From a virus: a DNA stretch of 31,323 nt. Positions within the stretch are counted from its first letter, which is position 1, and each line of letters opens with the position of its first letter. The stretch covers positions 1 to 31,323 of IMG/VR virus record IMGVR_UViG_3300049893_000063. One strand, 5' to 3'. Under the pieces are notes generated by a model. The model saw only the letters and a list, made by a program, of their open reading frames with translations, had not been told where the DNA came from and made no database searches. Below, one piece after another: positions 7,049 to 15,308 of this stretch. A program made the translations under genes and the position numbers.

Positions 7049-7337
7049 GGTAGTCGGACACCGAATCTTAATCCTTCCAGATGAAATAGAGAAGCAAACT
7101 CAGTCTGGTATTCTGATTGTTCCTAATGAAAAACTGGAACGTGCAGCAATGGACAGGGGAACTATTGTTGGGATAGGACAAAACGCTTGGAAAGCCTTTG
7201 ATGATGGGGAACCTTGGGCTAGTGTTGGAGACAAGATTTACTATGCAAGGCATTCCGGAAGGTTTGTGAAGGATATGGACACAGACGTTGAATATGTCCT
7301 GATCAACGATGAAGATGTTCAAGTAGTAATAAAATAG
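7041..7337 (+). CDS. GroES-like co-chaperonin
   Basis: A 98-residue protein matching the Cpn10 fold. It has GHRILILPDE at the N-terminus; a mobile-loop-like TQSGILIVPN, where GroES has its GroEL-binding hydrophobic triad; GTIVGIG, then VGDKIYY; and ends with VLINDEDVQVVI. GroES is about 97 residues. Phage versions (T4 gp31, RB49 CocO) replace or modify host GroES for capsid protein folding. Its place between portal and scaffold fits that role. ATG 7041 overlaps the upstream stop, with GGAG 7 bases before it; a TTG two codons earlier is not used. Confidence 0.88.
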   Translation: MLKVVGHRILILPDEIEKQTQSGILIVPNEKLERAAMDRGTIVGIGQNAWKAFDDGEPWASVGDKIYYARHSGRFVKDMDTDVEYVLINDEDVQVVIK

Positions 7338-7346
7338 GAGAGTGGT

Positions 7347-8153
7347 ATGTCAGAAGAAAACCTGCAACTTAATCTAGAACACGAAGAGTCACAAGAAGCT
7401 TCTGAACCTCAGTACTCTGAGGTTGAACTTGAAGCTCTTGATCAAGGATGGACACCGAAGGATTCTTGGAAAGGGAATCCCGACGAATGGCGTCCTGCCA
7501 AAGAATTTGTAGATCGCGGGAACTTATTCCGAAAAATTGAGTCTCAGAAGAATGAGTTACACGAACTTCGCAAAGCAGTTTCTACTCTTGCGGAGCATAA
7601 CCAGAAGGTATTTGATGCTGGTTATAAACGTGCAATGGAAGACCTTCGAGAGGCCAAGAAGTCCGCGATTCGTGAGGGTGATGGAGAAGCTGTAGTCCAG
7701 ATTGAAGAGCAAATGGATGCTCTCTCTGCACAGTACCAAGAACGTAAGCAAGAACTTACTCAACCCACACAACAACAACGTCAACCTGATCCCTTGTTTA
7801 TGACTTGGCTTTCTCATAACAACTGGTATCAGGAAGATCGTAAACTTCGTGGTTATGCAGATTCTGTAACTACTGAGTACCTGTCTCGTAATCCCTCTGC
7901 CAATCTAGGTGAGGTGTTGAAGGCAGTAGACAAGGAAATGCGTGAAGCTTTTCCACAAAAATTTAATGTGAGACGAGAACCTCCCAGTGCTGTAGAGGGT
8001 GGTTCTAATCGTTCTTCCGGTTCTTCAGCAAATCGTGGGATTCGTGAATCCGATTTGAATGATGATGAGAGGAAGATCATGAAGACTCTGATTCGTTCCG
8101 GAGTCATCACAAAAGAAAAGTATCTTGAAGACCTTCAGAAAGTAAGGGGTTAA
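7347..8153 (+). CDS. Capsid scaffolding protein
   Basis: A 268-residue acidic protein. The N-terminus is disordered and acidic and leads to DQGWTPKDSWKGNPDEWRPA. Residues about 60-150 form a coiled coil, followed by a Q/P-rich linker. The C-terminus is charged and helical (DLNDDERKIMKTLIRSG). Scaffolds guide procapsid assembly and then leave or are degraded. The W-x-P-K-D-W-x-G-(D/N)-x-x-x-W pattern is common in phage scaffolds. The position between portal and capsid genes supports the call. AGGAGAG overlaps the preceding stop codon. Confidence 0.8.
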   Translation: MSEENLQLNLEHEESQEASEPQYSEVELEALDQGWTPKDSWKGNPDEWRPAKEFVDRGNLFRKIESQKNELHELRKAVSTLAEHNQKVFDAGYKRAMEDLREAKKSAIREGDGEAVVQIEEQMDALSAQYQERKQELTQPTQQQRQPDPLFMTWLSHNNWYQEDRKLRGYADSVTTEYLSRNPSANLGEVLKAVDKEMREAFPQKFNVRREPPSAVEGGSNRSSGSSANRGIRESDLNDDERKIMKTLIRSGVITKEKYLEDLQKVRG

Positions 8154-8155
8154 AC

Positions 8156-8554
8156 ATGGCTGAAACTAAACGTAATTCTCGCCCTAGTCGTATTCCCGTT
8201 AGTGGATCTAAACGCGATCTTCTCACCGTTTCTGGTAAGGAAGATGGATATGTGTACCGATGGGTTAATGACACTACTGGCCGCATTCAACGATTTAAGG
8301 ATGCTGGTTACGAGGTAGTGGATCATCAAGTCGCTGTTGGTACAATTACTGTTGATTCCAGCAAGTCCCCTAGTTCTACTACTGAACGGTTGGTAGGAAA
8401 GGATGGAACGAAAGCGGTTCTGATGCGCCAGAAAGCTGAGTGGTATGAAGAAGACCAAGCAGCCAAAGCACAACAGATTCGTGAGACGGAAGAGACTATT
8501 AAACGTGAAGCTCTCGTGGATCGTTATGGTAAACTGGAAATTTCCAGATCATAA
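8156..8554 (+). CDS. Head-operon structural protein, unknown function
   Basis: A 132-residue protein with a basic N-terminus (KRNSRPSRIPVSGSKRDLL), a beta-rich middle (GYVYRWVNDTTGRIQRFKDAGYEVVDH) and a charged helical C-terminus. The YRWVND...RIQRFKDAGYE pattern occurs in other phage proteins next to capsid genes. A minor head or completion protein is likely by position only. It starts 2 bases after the scaffold stop, with AAGGGG upstream. Confidence 0.7.
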   Translation: MAETKRNSRPSRIPVSGSKRDLLTVSGKEDGYVYRWVNDTTGRIQRFKDAGYEVVDHQVAVGTITVDSSKSPSSTTERLVGKDGTKAVLMRQKAEWYEEDQAAKAQQIRETEETIKREALVDRYGKLEISRS

Positions 8555-8611
8555 CATTTCTCCATTGGGACGCTCACATCATTTAACCTGTAATAAATAA
8601 GGAGTCATTTA

Positions 8612-9187
8612 ATGGCTAATATTGATCGTCCCAATGGGTTTCGCCCTATTAAGACCGTATCCGGCGCTCCTGTGTCGGGTATGACCCGCTATGTGGGTGT
8701 TGCTGACGGTGCTGACATTTTTGTCGGTGACGCCATCAAACTCTCTAGTGGTCTTGCTGCTGCCTCTACTGCTCACAATGACAACATTGTTGGTGTTGCT
8801 GTGGGTTTTGGCAAGTTTGATAAAGACGGTAAAACCCCCACTGCTAACTTTAATCCTGCTGACCTGTCCACCAAGTATTACGACGACAGTGCTTCTACTC
8901 ATACTGAGTGGTATTGCGCTTATGTTCCCGGTGATGATGTCATCTTTGAAGCCCAGTTCGATGGCACTCCGACCACCCCGGTTGTTGGTCAAGGTTATGG
9001 CCTGATCTATACCGCCGGTTCTGCTACGACTGGTCTGTCCCAACAAGAAATTGATGGTGATGACACTACTGACATTGACGTAGTTATCGTGGAAATTCCT
9101 TCTTATCCTGACAATGATCACGCCGCTGCGTGGGGTCGTGTGTGGGTTAAGTTTGATGACCAAGTTTTCGTCAATGCTGACAGCTAA
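8612..9187 (+). CDS. Putative capsid decoration or stabilising protein
   Basis: A 191-residue protein beginning MANIDRPNGFRPIKTVSGAP. It is rich in G, T, D and V with few long helices, as expected for a beta-structured surface protein. It lies directly upstream of the major capsid gene, with a strong AAGGAG site. The MANIDRPNGF start is common among phage virion proteins beside the capsid gene. Whether it decorates the capsid or joins another head structure cannot be decided here. Confidence 0.6.
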   Translation: MANIDRPNGFRPIKTVSGAPVSGMTRYVGVADGADIFVGDAIKLSSGLAAASTAHNDNIVGVAVGFGKFDKDGKTPTANFNPADLSTKYYDDSASTHTEWYCAYVPGDDVIFEAQFDGTPTTPVVGQGYGLIYTAGSATTGLSQQEIDGDDTTDIDVVIVEIPSYPDNDHAAAWGRVWVKFDDQVFVNADS

Positions 9188-9205
9188 TTAGAGGAGGAAA
9201 GTTAG

Positions 9206-10108
9206 ATGCCTATTAACACTGGTAATTTTGGTAAGGCTCTTTGGCCCGGCGTAAATGCTTGGTATGGCAAGGCTTATAACGAACATGCTAAGGAATATGA
9301 TAAGCTGTTTGATACGTTCAAGTCTCGCAAGGCTTTTGAGGAAGATGTTGGTATCTCTAGTTTTGGTCTGGCTTCTGCCAAGAACGAAGCTGGTTCTATC
9401 AACTACGACTCTGAAGTCCAAGGCTTTTTGAGCCGTTACACCCACATCACCTATGGTCTGGGTTTCATCATCACTAAAGAGATGGTGGAAGATGATCTGT
9501 ATGATGTGGTTGGTGAGCGTCGTGCTCGTGGTTTGGCTTTCTCTATGAACCAAACTAAAGAGACGATTGCTGCGAATGTGTACAACAATGCGTTCTCCAA
9601 CACTCGTCTGGGTGGTGATGGTAAAGAGCTTTGTGCTACTGACCATCCTAATGTCGCTGGTGGTACGTTTGCCAACGAACTGACGACTGCTGCTGACCTG
9701 TCTGAGGCTGCTCTGGAACAGGCTTGTATTGATCTGATGAAATTCACGAATGATCGTGGTCTGAAGATCAATATTATGCCGCAATCTCTGATTGTTCCTG
9801 TGGATCTGGTGTTTGATGCCGAGAAGATTCTGGGTACTGAATACGAAGTTGGTACTGCCAACAACACGGTGAATATCGTGCGTAAGAAGTTCCCGAAGGG
9901 TCTGATCGTCAACCACTACCTGACTGATACGGATGCTTGGTTCATTCGTACCAACTCTCCGGACGGTATGAAGCATTTTGAGCGTCGTGCTGATGAGTTC
10001 TCTATGGATGAGGACTTTGACACCGACAACGCCAAGTACAAAGCTACTGCTCGTTATAGCTTTGGTTGGACTGATCCTCGTGGTATCTTCGGTTCTCCTG
10101 GTGCTTAA
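9206..10108 (+). CDS. Major capsid protein, Mu gpT-like (HK97 fold)
   Basis: A 300-residue protein resembling the Mu-like gpT family of head proteins. It has FEEDVGISSFGLASAKNEAG near the N-terminus, then a helix with RARGLAFSMNQTKETIAANV, the LCATDHPNVAGG motif, a NIMPQSLIVPVDLVFDAEKIL stretch and a C-terminal segment ending in RYSFGWTDPRGIFGSPGA. It is preceded by a very strong GAGGAGGAAAG site, as expected for the most abundant virion protein. It is followed by a structured 121-base gap. Order after scaffold and decoration genes supports the call. Confidence 0.9.
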   Translation: MPINTGNFGKALWPGVNAWYGKAYNEHAKEYDKLFDTFKSRKAFEEDVGISSFGLASAKNEAGSINYDSEVQGFLSRYTHITYGLGFIITKEMVEDDLYDVVGERRARGLAFSMNQTKETIAANVYNNAFSNTRLGGDGKELCATDHPNVAGGTFANELTTAADLSEAALEQACIDLMKFTNDRGLKINIMPQSLIVPVDLVFDAEKILGTEYEVGTANNTVNIVRKKFPKGLIVNHYLTDTDAWFIRTNSPDGMKHFERRADEFSMDEDFDTDNAKYKATARYSFGWTDPRGIFGSPGA

Positions 10109-10120
10109 TCTGTAAATTTA

Positions 10121-10213
10121 GTGTCCTGAACAGACACAGAGGATACGTCCCCAGCGGGTGGAAGGCCCGCTTCCCCATAGAACGGCTATGTCCGTGTTGA
10201 CCCCTATATAGGG
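10121..10213 (+). promoter_or_regulatory. Cluster of hairpins after the capsid gene
   Basis: Three structures fill the gap after the capsid gene: GTGTC/GACAC (10121-10137), AGCGGG/CCCGCT (10153-10171) and the perfect palindrome CCCTATATAGGG (10202-10213), which touches the ribosome-binding site of the next gene. None is followed by a clear T-run, so partial termination, transcript processing or control of downstream translation are the options. A weak TTGACC lies at 10196-10201, but no good -10 was found. Confidence 0.5.
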
Positions 10214-10229
10214 AGGAAAGGAAAATATC

Positions 10230-10859
10230 ATGCCTGTAAATACTTCGTCTAAATATACTCAATTTACCAACATTCAAGCTCAGAAAATCAAGACTACTGA
10301 TGTTCCTGAGACCTCTTCCGGTGTTGGTGCTGGGAATGGTGCCACTGTTTCTGTTACTGAATACGGTGATGCTATTCTGCATAAAACCGTAATCACTTGT
10401 ACTGCCACTCCTGTAACCATCACTGATGATGCTGGTGTTGCCCAATATGGTGGTACAGGTAAACTCTACGATTTCCCTGAAGGTCTGCTGGTTACCTTCG
10501 GTGCTGTGATTGATGGTAGTGTTACCCTTGGTACTACTGGCACAATTACCAACACTTGGGCTGGTGGTGTAGCACTTGGTACTGCTACTGCAACAACTGG
10601 AAGCACCCTGACTGGGACTGAGGCTGACATTATGCCTGAGGTTGATGTTGCTGCTGCAACCGCCAAGGTAGCTGTTGTTGATGCTGTCTCTGTGGCTACT
10701 GCACTCACTGAGTCTGGTGCCCGTTGGTTTGACGGCACTGCAACCGCTAAAGATCTTTTCTTGAATCTGGTTGTAGACGATAGCGCTACTCATACCTCTG
10801 GTACTGGAACTTTCACAGGAACAGTAACTCTCCTCTGGGCGATTGTTGGTGACAAATAA
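10230..10859 (+). CDS. Putative virion structural protein (beta-rich)
   Basis: A 209-residue protein very rich in T, G, A and V with almost no charged helices. It has a repetitive beta pattern (TCTATPVTITDDAGVAQYGG, GTTGTITNTWAGGVALGTAT). The ribosome-binding site GGGAGGAAAGG is strong. Such proteins next to the capsid gene are often head decoration or head-fibre proteins. No catalytic motif is seen. Flanking hairpins on both sides suggest that its expression is set separately from the capsid gene. Confidence 0.65.
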   Translation: MPVNTSSKYTQFTNIQAQKIKTTDVPETSSGVGAGNGATVSVTEYGDAILHKTVITCTATPVTITDDAGVAQYGGTGKLYDFPEGLLVTFGAVIDGSVTLGTTGTITNTWAGGVALGTATATTGSTLTGTEADIMPEVDVAAATAKVAVVDAVSVATALTESGARWFDGTATAKDLFLNLVVDDSATHTSGTGTFTGTVTLLWAIVGDK

Positions 10860-10869
10860 TTAACCTTTT

Positions 10870-10890
10870 GGGATAGGTAACCCCTATCCC
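10870..10890 (+). promoter_or_regulatory. 8-bp stem hairpin between structural genes
   Basis: GGGATAGG and CCTATCCC form a perfect 8-bp stem around TAACC. The sequence after it (ATTACAGGAG) holds the next ribosome-binding site and has no T-run. It may reduce read-through, stabilise the upstream message or control the next start. Confidence 0.5.
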
Positions 10891-10906
10891 ATTACAGGAG
10901 ATTGCT

Positions 10907-11149
10907 ATGATTGATTCTTATCCCTCAACTGCCGCTAAAGCGGTTGCTGTTACTCCCCATGACACAACAATTATCCCTGTAACGCGGGGACTGTATATTG
11001 GTGGTGCTGGTGCGGTCACTGCACGAATGTCTGGTGACTCTGCAAATGCTACATTTGCTGCTGTTCCTGTAGGAACAATTCTCCCAATTCAAGTAGACCG
11101 TGTTCTTTCTACAGGGACAACTGCTACTAATATTGTAGCATTGTACTGA
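10907..11149 (+). CDS. Small beta-rich virion-associated protein
   Basis: An 80-residue protein with the pattern TPHDTTIIPVTRGLYIGGAG, then a short strand region with AAVPVGTILPIQVDRVL and TGTTATNIVALY at the end. This DTTxxPxTRGIYVGGAG...VPxGTILPxxVxRVxxTGTTATxIxALY layout is widespread in phages beside head and tail genes and is usually listed as structural. The exact role is unknown. ACAGGAG lies 7 bases before the ATG. Confidence 0.7.
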   Translation: MIDSYPSTAAKAVAVTPHDTTIIPVTRGLYIGGAGAVTARMSGDSANATFAAVPVGTILPIQVDRVLSTGTTATNIVALY

Positions 11150-11171
11150 AAGAATTTCCTTTGGTACTCGT

Positions 11172-11447
11172 ATGAATACCGTAAAAGGAAAAGGGAGCTA
11201 CAACGTCATTTGTGATGTTTGTGGCTTTAAAATAAAATCTACAGAAGCTCTCAAACGCTGGGATGGCCTAATTGTTTGTCCGGATGACTATGAAGAACGG
11301 CATATCACCGATTTCTTCAGAACACGAAGAGATCAATTTCCTATCCCTTTTTCTAGACCGGAGCCAGCCGATGTGTATATAAACGCAAACACAGCCACAG
11401 ATCGTGCTTGGAATGGATCTGCGCTTAACTTATTGGACATGAACTAA
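11172..11447 (+). CDS. Zinc-ribbon-like phage protein
   Basis: A 91-residue protein with a probable metal site: C14-x2-C17, then C36 and H44 (CDVCGFKIKSTEALKRWDGL, then IVCPDDYEERH). This CDxCG...W.GL.VC...H.DF.R arrangement recurs in phage genomes between head and fibre genes. The role is unknown. The ribosome-binding site is weak. The stop is immediately followed by the next ATG. Confidence 0.7.
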   Translation: MNTVKGKGSYNVICDVCGFKIKSTEALKRWDGLIVCPDDYEERHITDFFRTRRDQFPIPFSRPEPADVYINANTATDRAWNGSALNLLDMN

Positions 11448-12764
11448 ATGGGAATTAAACTAGCTAATAATGCAAAGACCACTCTCCTCATTGGAGTAAC
11501 TGATTCTGATTTATCGTTCACTGTTGCTGCAAGTGGTGGTAGTGTTTTTCCTACATATGGTGTAGGGGACTATTCCTATTTAACTTTTGAGGACTCTACA
11601 GGAGTTACTAGGGAGGTTATCAAAGTCACTGCCAGGTCTGGAGATGTCTTTACAATCGACGCTGCTGGTCGTGGTCTTGATGGAACATCTGCAACTGCCT
11701 TTGCTGCGGGTTCAAAGGTAGAGCTTCGTATTCCGAAGAAAACTGCTGAAGAAATTTTGGCTGCTGTTGATGCTGTTTCTGCTAATGTAGCGGCTGCTCA
11801 AGCAGCCCAAGCCGCTGCTGAGTTGGCACAAACAAATGCCGAGACAGCCGAAACAAATGCAGAAACAGCAGAAACTAATGCTGAAGCAGCCGCCACTGCT
11901 GCTGGAGTGTCAGAGACTAATGCTGCTGCTTCTGCTGCCGCTGCTGCTTCTGCTGCTGATGCTGTAATGTGGAATGACGTTTCTTTCAAAACCTTTTCTG
12001 ACTCTCCTATTACCATCACCAACACAGATGCTGGTAAACTGTTTGCTATTGACACTAGTGGTGGTAATGTTGTTGTCAACCTCCCCTCTATTGCTGGCCT
12101 AACTCTAACTAATCCTTGGAGTGTTGGGTTCAAGAAAACTACTGGTGACGCCAACACAGTAACAATCAATCGTAACGGAACAGATACAATTGATGGTGCC
12201 ACCTCCATAACAATCAACTCAATTCAAGGTAGAGTGCTTGTTCCAGACACAGACCCCTCTCCTGACATTTGGACTTCAATGCAGTTTGGGGCAGATGCAA
12301 TCACTTCAATCAACCTCTCCTCTGTAACCCTAACTGGAACGAAAGCGCAGTTTGACACTGCTTGCTCTGACGGTAACTTTGCTTACCAATCTGATATCGG
12401 CGTTTCGATCCAAGCCTACGATGCCGACACCGCAAAGACTGATGTTGACCAAACCTGGACTGGTGCACAACGTGGGGCCATTAGCACCACAGTTACAAAC
12501 GCTCCGCTTGACATGGCTGCGTACAACAACTTTGACTACCAGCCGGCAGCATCTGACACGCTTGAATTCTCTAACGAAGCCGCAGGGCAGAGTGGATTTA
12601 TTGTTTTGTATAACGCATCCAACTACAGCATTTCTGCTGGGTCTGAGGTTTATTGCTCAGACTCCCTTCTTACCGCAATCAGTGCAACAGGAACCTATCT
12701 GTTGACCTACTTCTGCGTTGACGCCACTCATGTCTATGTGACCGGCACTGGAGCGTTAACGTGA
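11448..12764 (+). CDS. Tail fibre protein with alanine-rich coiled coil
   Basis: A 438-residue fibre. Residues 1-95 are a beta domain (SYLTFEDSTGVTREVIKVTA, then GRGLDGTSATAF) likely to attach to the tail. Residues about 100-175 are an A/E/T/N coiled coil with repeats such as ETAETNAETAETNAEA, suited to a trimeric shaft. The second half is beta-rich and contains GTKAQFDTACSDG and SIQAYDADTAKTDV, both common in phage fibres. It probably contacts the host or carries the next gene's product. The stop overlaps the next start. Base composition rises in GC within the last third. Confidence 0.8.
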   Translation: MGIKLANNAKTTLLIGVTDSDLSFTVAASGGSVFPTYGVGDYSYLTFEDSTGVTREVIKVTARSGDVFTIDAAGRGLDGTSATAFAAGSKVELRIPKKTAEEILAAVDAVSANVAAAQAAQAAAELAQTNAETAETNAETAETNAEAAATAAGVSETNAAASAAAAASAADAVMWNDVSFKTFSDSPITITNTDAGKLFAIDTSGGNVVVNLPSIAGLTLTNPWSVGFKKTTGDANTVTINRNGTDTIDGATSITINSIQGRVLVPDTDPSPDIWTSMQFGADAITSINLSSVTLTGTKAQFDTACSDGNFAYQSDIGVSIQAYDADTAKTDVDQTWTGAQRGAISTTVTNAPLDMAAYNNFDYQPAASDTLEFSNEAAGQSGFIVLYNASNYSISAGSEVYCSDSLLTAISATGTYLLTYFCVDATHVYVTGTGALT

Positions 12765-14302
12765 GCGTCCTTCCTGTAGGCTTCGGCTCAACTGGCGGAT
12801 ACCAGATAACCAAGTCTGTCCGGTTCAACTCGGCGGATTCTGCTTATATGAGCAGAACCCCTGCCGGGGCGGGGAACCGCAAACTGATTGCGTTCAGAAC
12901 CAGAATCAAACGCACCAAGTTTGGCACGGCGCAGGTCATCGCGTCAGCCGGGACGGCGAGCATTGATAAGTTCTATTTTGACTCAAGCGACAGGCTTTGC
13001 TTGGATGTGCTGGGGTCAGCAAGGCTTGTGACTACGCAGGTATTCCGTGATCCTACAGCTTGGACGGTTGATGTTGGGTTCATTCTCGACGTTGCCAATG
13101 GCACAGCAGGAAGCAGGGCGAAGATATTGATTGACGGGGCTGAGGTTTCTTCTTACAGCACAGATGGCCGCGCCTCTATAACTAACACCGACACCAACTG
13201 GAACAACACGGTTGTTCACTACATAGGGCGGGATAATTCCGGGAATTACCTGGATGCTTATCTATCAGAGCCTATCGGTGTTGACGGGTCAACCACAGTT
13301 ACAGCGTACTCCGAAACAACTGGTGGGATTCGTACCCCTGTACGCCCTTCTGCTACCTACGGCACCAACGGCTTTTACCTAGACTTCGCCAATGGCGCGT
13401 CTGCTGCTGAGTTAGGCTACGACGCCGCCGGTAGCAATGATTTCACGGTGACGAACATCTCGGTGACTGCTGGCACCGGCAACGACTGGCTGGAAGATAC
13501 GCCGACGAATAACTACGCCACGTTGAATCCGCTTGCAAGGGCGTCTGGGACTCACGCAAACGGTGCCTTACAGTATTCCATCGCGTCAGCAACAGGCACA
13601 TCCGCTGTTTCCACAATAGGAGTAAGCACGGGTAAATGGGTGTGGGAATTTACTATTACAGCAACAGGTAGCGGGTTTCCATTCTGTGGGGCATATCGCG
13701 GAAATTTTATCCCTTACCTAGACACTAGGATTGGGGTTGATACCAATGGCTTTGTCTATGGTTCGACAGATTATTATGTAGATACTACGCCAACAAACCA
13801 TGGCGGATCAGTTGCGGCAAATGACGTAATCCGGTTCGAACTTGACTGCGACGCCCATACTTGCGCTATCTACAAAAATAACTCACTGGTGGTGTCTCTA
13901 TCTAGCTTGGCTTCTGGCACTTATTACCCCGGATGTATTGTGTATAACGGCACAGGGTTTTATTTCAACGCAGGTCAACGAGCATTTGCGAATACACCTA
14001 ACACTGGCTTTCAAGCCCTTAATACCGCCAACCTAAATGACACTACCGGAGCGACTTCTGGCAGCTTTACGGGCGACGCAAACGCGAACGGGCCTGTTGT
14101 TTATATTGGCGGGGAGCCGGACACTCTCACCATCGACGGAAACGCAGTCACTTGGGGAACCCACGCCGACAAGTTGGCTGGTGGCTTCAAAATTCGCACC
14201 GCTGCTGCTGGTTACAATGACGTTGCAACTAACAACTGGACTGCCACGATTGCAGATGACTTTGTCGAATCCGGCATTCCCAACACGGCACAAGGAAACT
14301 AA
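12761..14302 (+). CDS. Receptor-binding tail fibre/spike with LamG- and SPRY-like domains
   Basis: A 513-residue beta-rich protein that follows the shaft fibre by a 4-base overlap. Residues about 15-190 look like a concanavalin/LamG-type sandwich (SVRFNSADSAYMSRTPAGAG, FRTRIKRT, ILIDGAEV, YLSEPIGVDG). Residues about 290-415 look like a SPRY domain (GKWVWEFTI, RIGVDTNGFVYG, IRFELDCDAHTCAIYKNN). Both folds are common in host-recognition parts of phages. The coding DNA is GC-rich except around the SPRY-like part (13621-13980), which is lower. Receptor specificity cannot be read. Confidence 0.7.
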   Translation: MSVLPVGFGSTGGYQITKSVRFNSADSAYMSRTPAGAGNRKLIAFRTRIKRTKFGTAQVIASAGTASIDKFYFDSSDRLCLDVLGSARLVTTQVFRDPTAWTVDVGFILDVANGTAGSRAKILIDGAEVSSYSTDGRASITNTDTNWNNTVVHYIGRDNSGNYLDAYLSEPIGVDGSTTVTAYSETTGGIRTPVRPSATYGTNGFYLDFANGASAAELGYDAAGSNDFTVTNISVTAGTGNDWLEDTPTNNYATLNPLARASGTHANGALQYSIASATGTSAVSTIGVSTGKWVWEFTITATGSGFPFCGAYRGNFIPYLDTRIGVDTNGFVYGSTDYYVDTTPTNHGGSVAANDVIRFELDCDAHTCAIYKNNSLVVSLSSLASGTYYPGCIVYNGTGFYFNAGQRAFANTPNTGFQALNTANLNDTTGATSGSFTGDANANGPVVYIGGEPDTLTIDGNAVTWGTHADKLAGGFKIRTAAAGYNDVATNNWTATIADDFVESGIPNTAQGN

Positions 14303-14304
14303 TC

Positions 14305-14880
14305 ATGTACAGACTCAATGAAAAAAAGATCAACATCGACGCACCCTTTACCGCCCCTGATGGCACTCGTTATCGCAATCTGCAAGACCCGGCTGTTCGT
14401 GCCGCGCTTGGCGTTGTGGAAGTTCCTGACCCGGTGCGGAAGGACGAGCGGTTTTATAACATCACCGAGGACGAGGCTGGCAATCTGACTCAGGAGCCGA
14501 AGCCGGTTTCGCAAGTCCTGTCGATGCTGTGGGGGCAGATCAAGCAATACCGTGACTATCTTATTCAGACGGGTGGGGCCAAGGTTGGGACGAAGTGGTA
14601 TCACTCCGATACCCACAGCAAGGCGCAACAGATGGCGCTGGTGATGCTTGGGTCGAACATCCCGGCGAGTCTGCAATGGAAGACGATGGATGGTTCTTTT
14701 GAACTGATGACTCCCACACTGGCGCAGGAAATCTTCGCCGCCCAGGTGGCGCAGGAGCAAGCCGTGTTCCAGAAGGCAGAACAGCACAAAGCCGCCCTGG
14801 CCGCCATGACTGACGTTGACCAGATGGCTGCTTACGACTGGAAGGCCGGTTGGCCGGAAGTGTATGAGGAAACCCCGTGA
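14305..14880 (+). CDS. DUF4376-like tail-fibre-associated protein
   Basis: A 191-residue protein. Its middle (LWGQIKQYRDYLIQTGGAKV, then WYHSDTHSKAQQMAL and WKTMDGSFELMTPTLAQEI) matches the DUF4376 pattern: R-x-x-R/D-x-x-x-x-x-GG, W-x-x-SD-x-x-S-x-x-Q, W-K-x-x-DG. This domain is usually found near phage fibre genes and is thought to act in fibre assembly or attachment. The C-terminal third is a helix rich in A and Q. The start has AGGAAA upstream; the stop overlaps the next start by 4 bases. Confidence 0.75.
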   Translation: MYRLNEKKINIDAPFTAPDGTRYRNLQDPAVRAALGVVEVPDPVRKDERFYNITEDEAGNLTQEPKPVSQVLSMLWGQIKQYRDYLIQTGGAKVGTKWYHSDTHSKAQQMALVMLGSNIPASLQWKTMDGSFELMTPTLAQEIFAAQVAQEQAVFQKAEQHKAALAAMTDVDQMAAYDWKAGWPEVYEETP

Positions 14881-15308
14881 TCTACATCGCCATCATCTCC
14901 AACCCCGCGAAGCCGTCATCCTGGCTGACCCAGTTCTTCACTGGGAGTCCGGCGTACCACATCGCCTTTGTGGACACAGACGGTGGCAAGATGTACGACA
15001 TGAACCTGCTTTTCAGGCGTCGCCCCTGGCCCTATTACGATAGCCAGCACGTTGCGCTCTACCAATGCCCCGTCACCGTTACCCGCGAAGACCTGGAGTG
15101 GGAACTAGATCACAGCGAGGATTGGTACGGGGTGTTGGATTACCTGTCCTTCGGCTTGAAGAAACTTGGATTCAAGAACCAGCCATCCCACAAAGGAAGT
15201 ATCTGCTCCGAGAAGGTAGAGGAGATTTTAATGAGGAAAGGATGGAAATCTCCTTTCACTGGTGTACCCTCTCCTGCTGATTTTGAAAATGTATTGATTC
15301 CAGTATAG
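14877..15308 (+). CDS. Permuted papain-like (NlpC/P60 superfamily-like) protein
   Basis: A 143-residue protein with a histidine in AYHIAFVD (H28), a DMNLLFRRRPWPYYDS segment and a cysteine in KGSICSEKVEEIL (C110). The order His before Cys, with the Cys at the start of a helix, is that of permuted papain-fold enzymes (YiiX/LRAT type). Homologous phage proteins beside fibre genes are recalled but uncharacterised. Peptidase or amidase activity on cell-wall peptides is possible, unproven. Codons up to about 15220 are GC-rich and the last 30 are AT-rich, so a recombination joint lies inside the gene. Confidence 0.65.
   Translation: MIYIAIISNPAKPSSWLTQFFTGSPAYHIAFVDTDGGKMYDMNLLFRRRPWPYYDSQHVALYQCPVTVTREDLEWELDHSEDWYGVLDYLSFGLKKLGFKNQPSHKGSICSEKVEEILMRKGWKSPFTGVPSPADFENVLIPV

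Larger units (their letters stand above)
12400..15220. other. GC-rich tail-fibre cassette
   Basis: Base composition changes near 12.4 kb and again near 15.2 kb. Hand counts of single 60-base lines give 34/60 G+C at 12781 and 37/60 at 14401 inside, against 28/60 at 17401 and 23/60 at 15361 outside. The segment spans the end of the first fibre gene, the SPRY-like fibre gene, the DUF4376-like gene and most of the cysteine-peptidase-like gene. The pattern fits a host-range module acquired from a GC-richer phage. The edges are approximate. Confidence 0.65.

Noticed and set aside
11820-11960. Alanine/glutamate/threonine-coding repeats as a nucleotide repeat element
   Set aside because: They are codons of the fibre coiled coil and are explained by protein structure.
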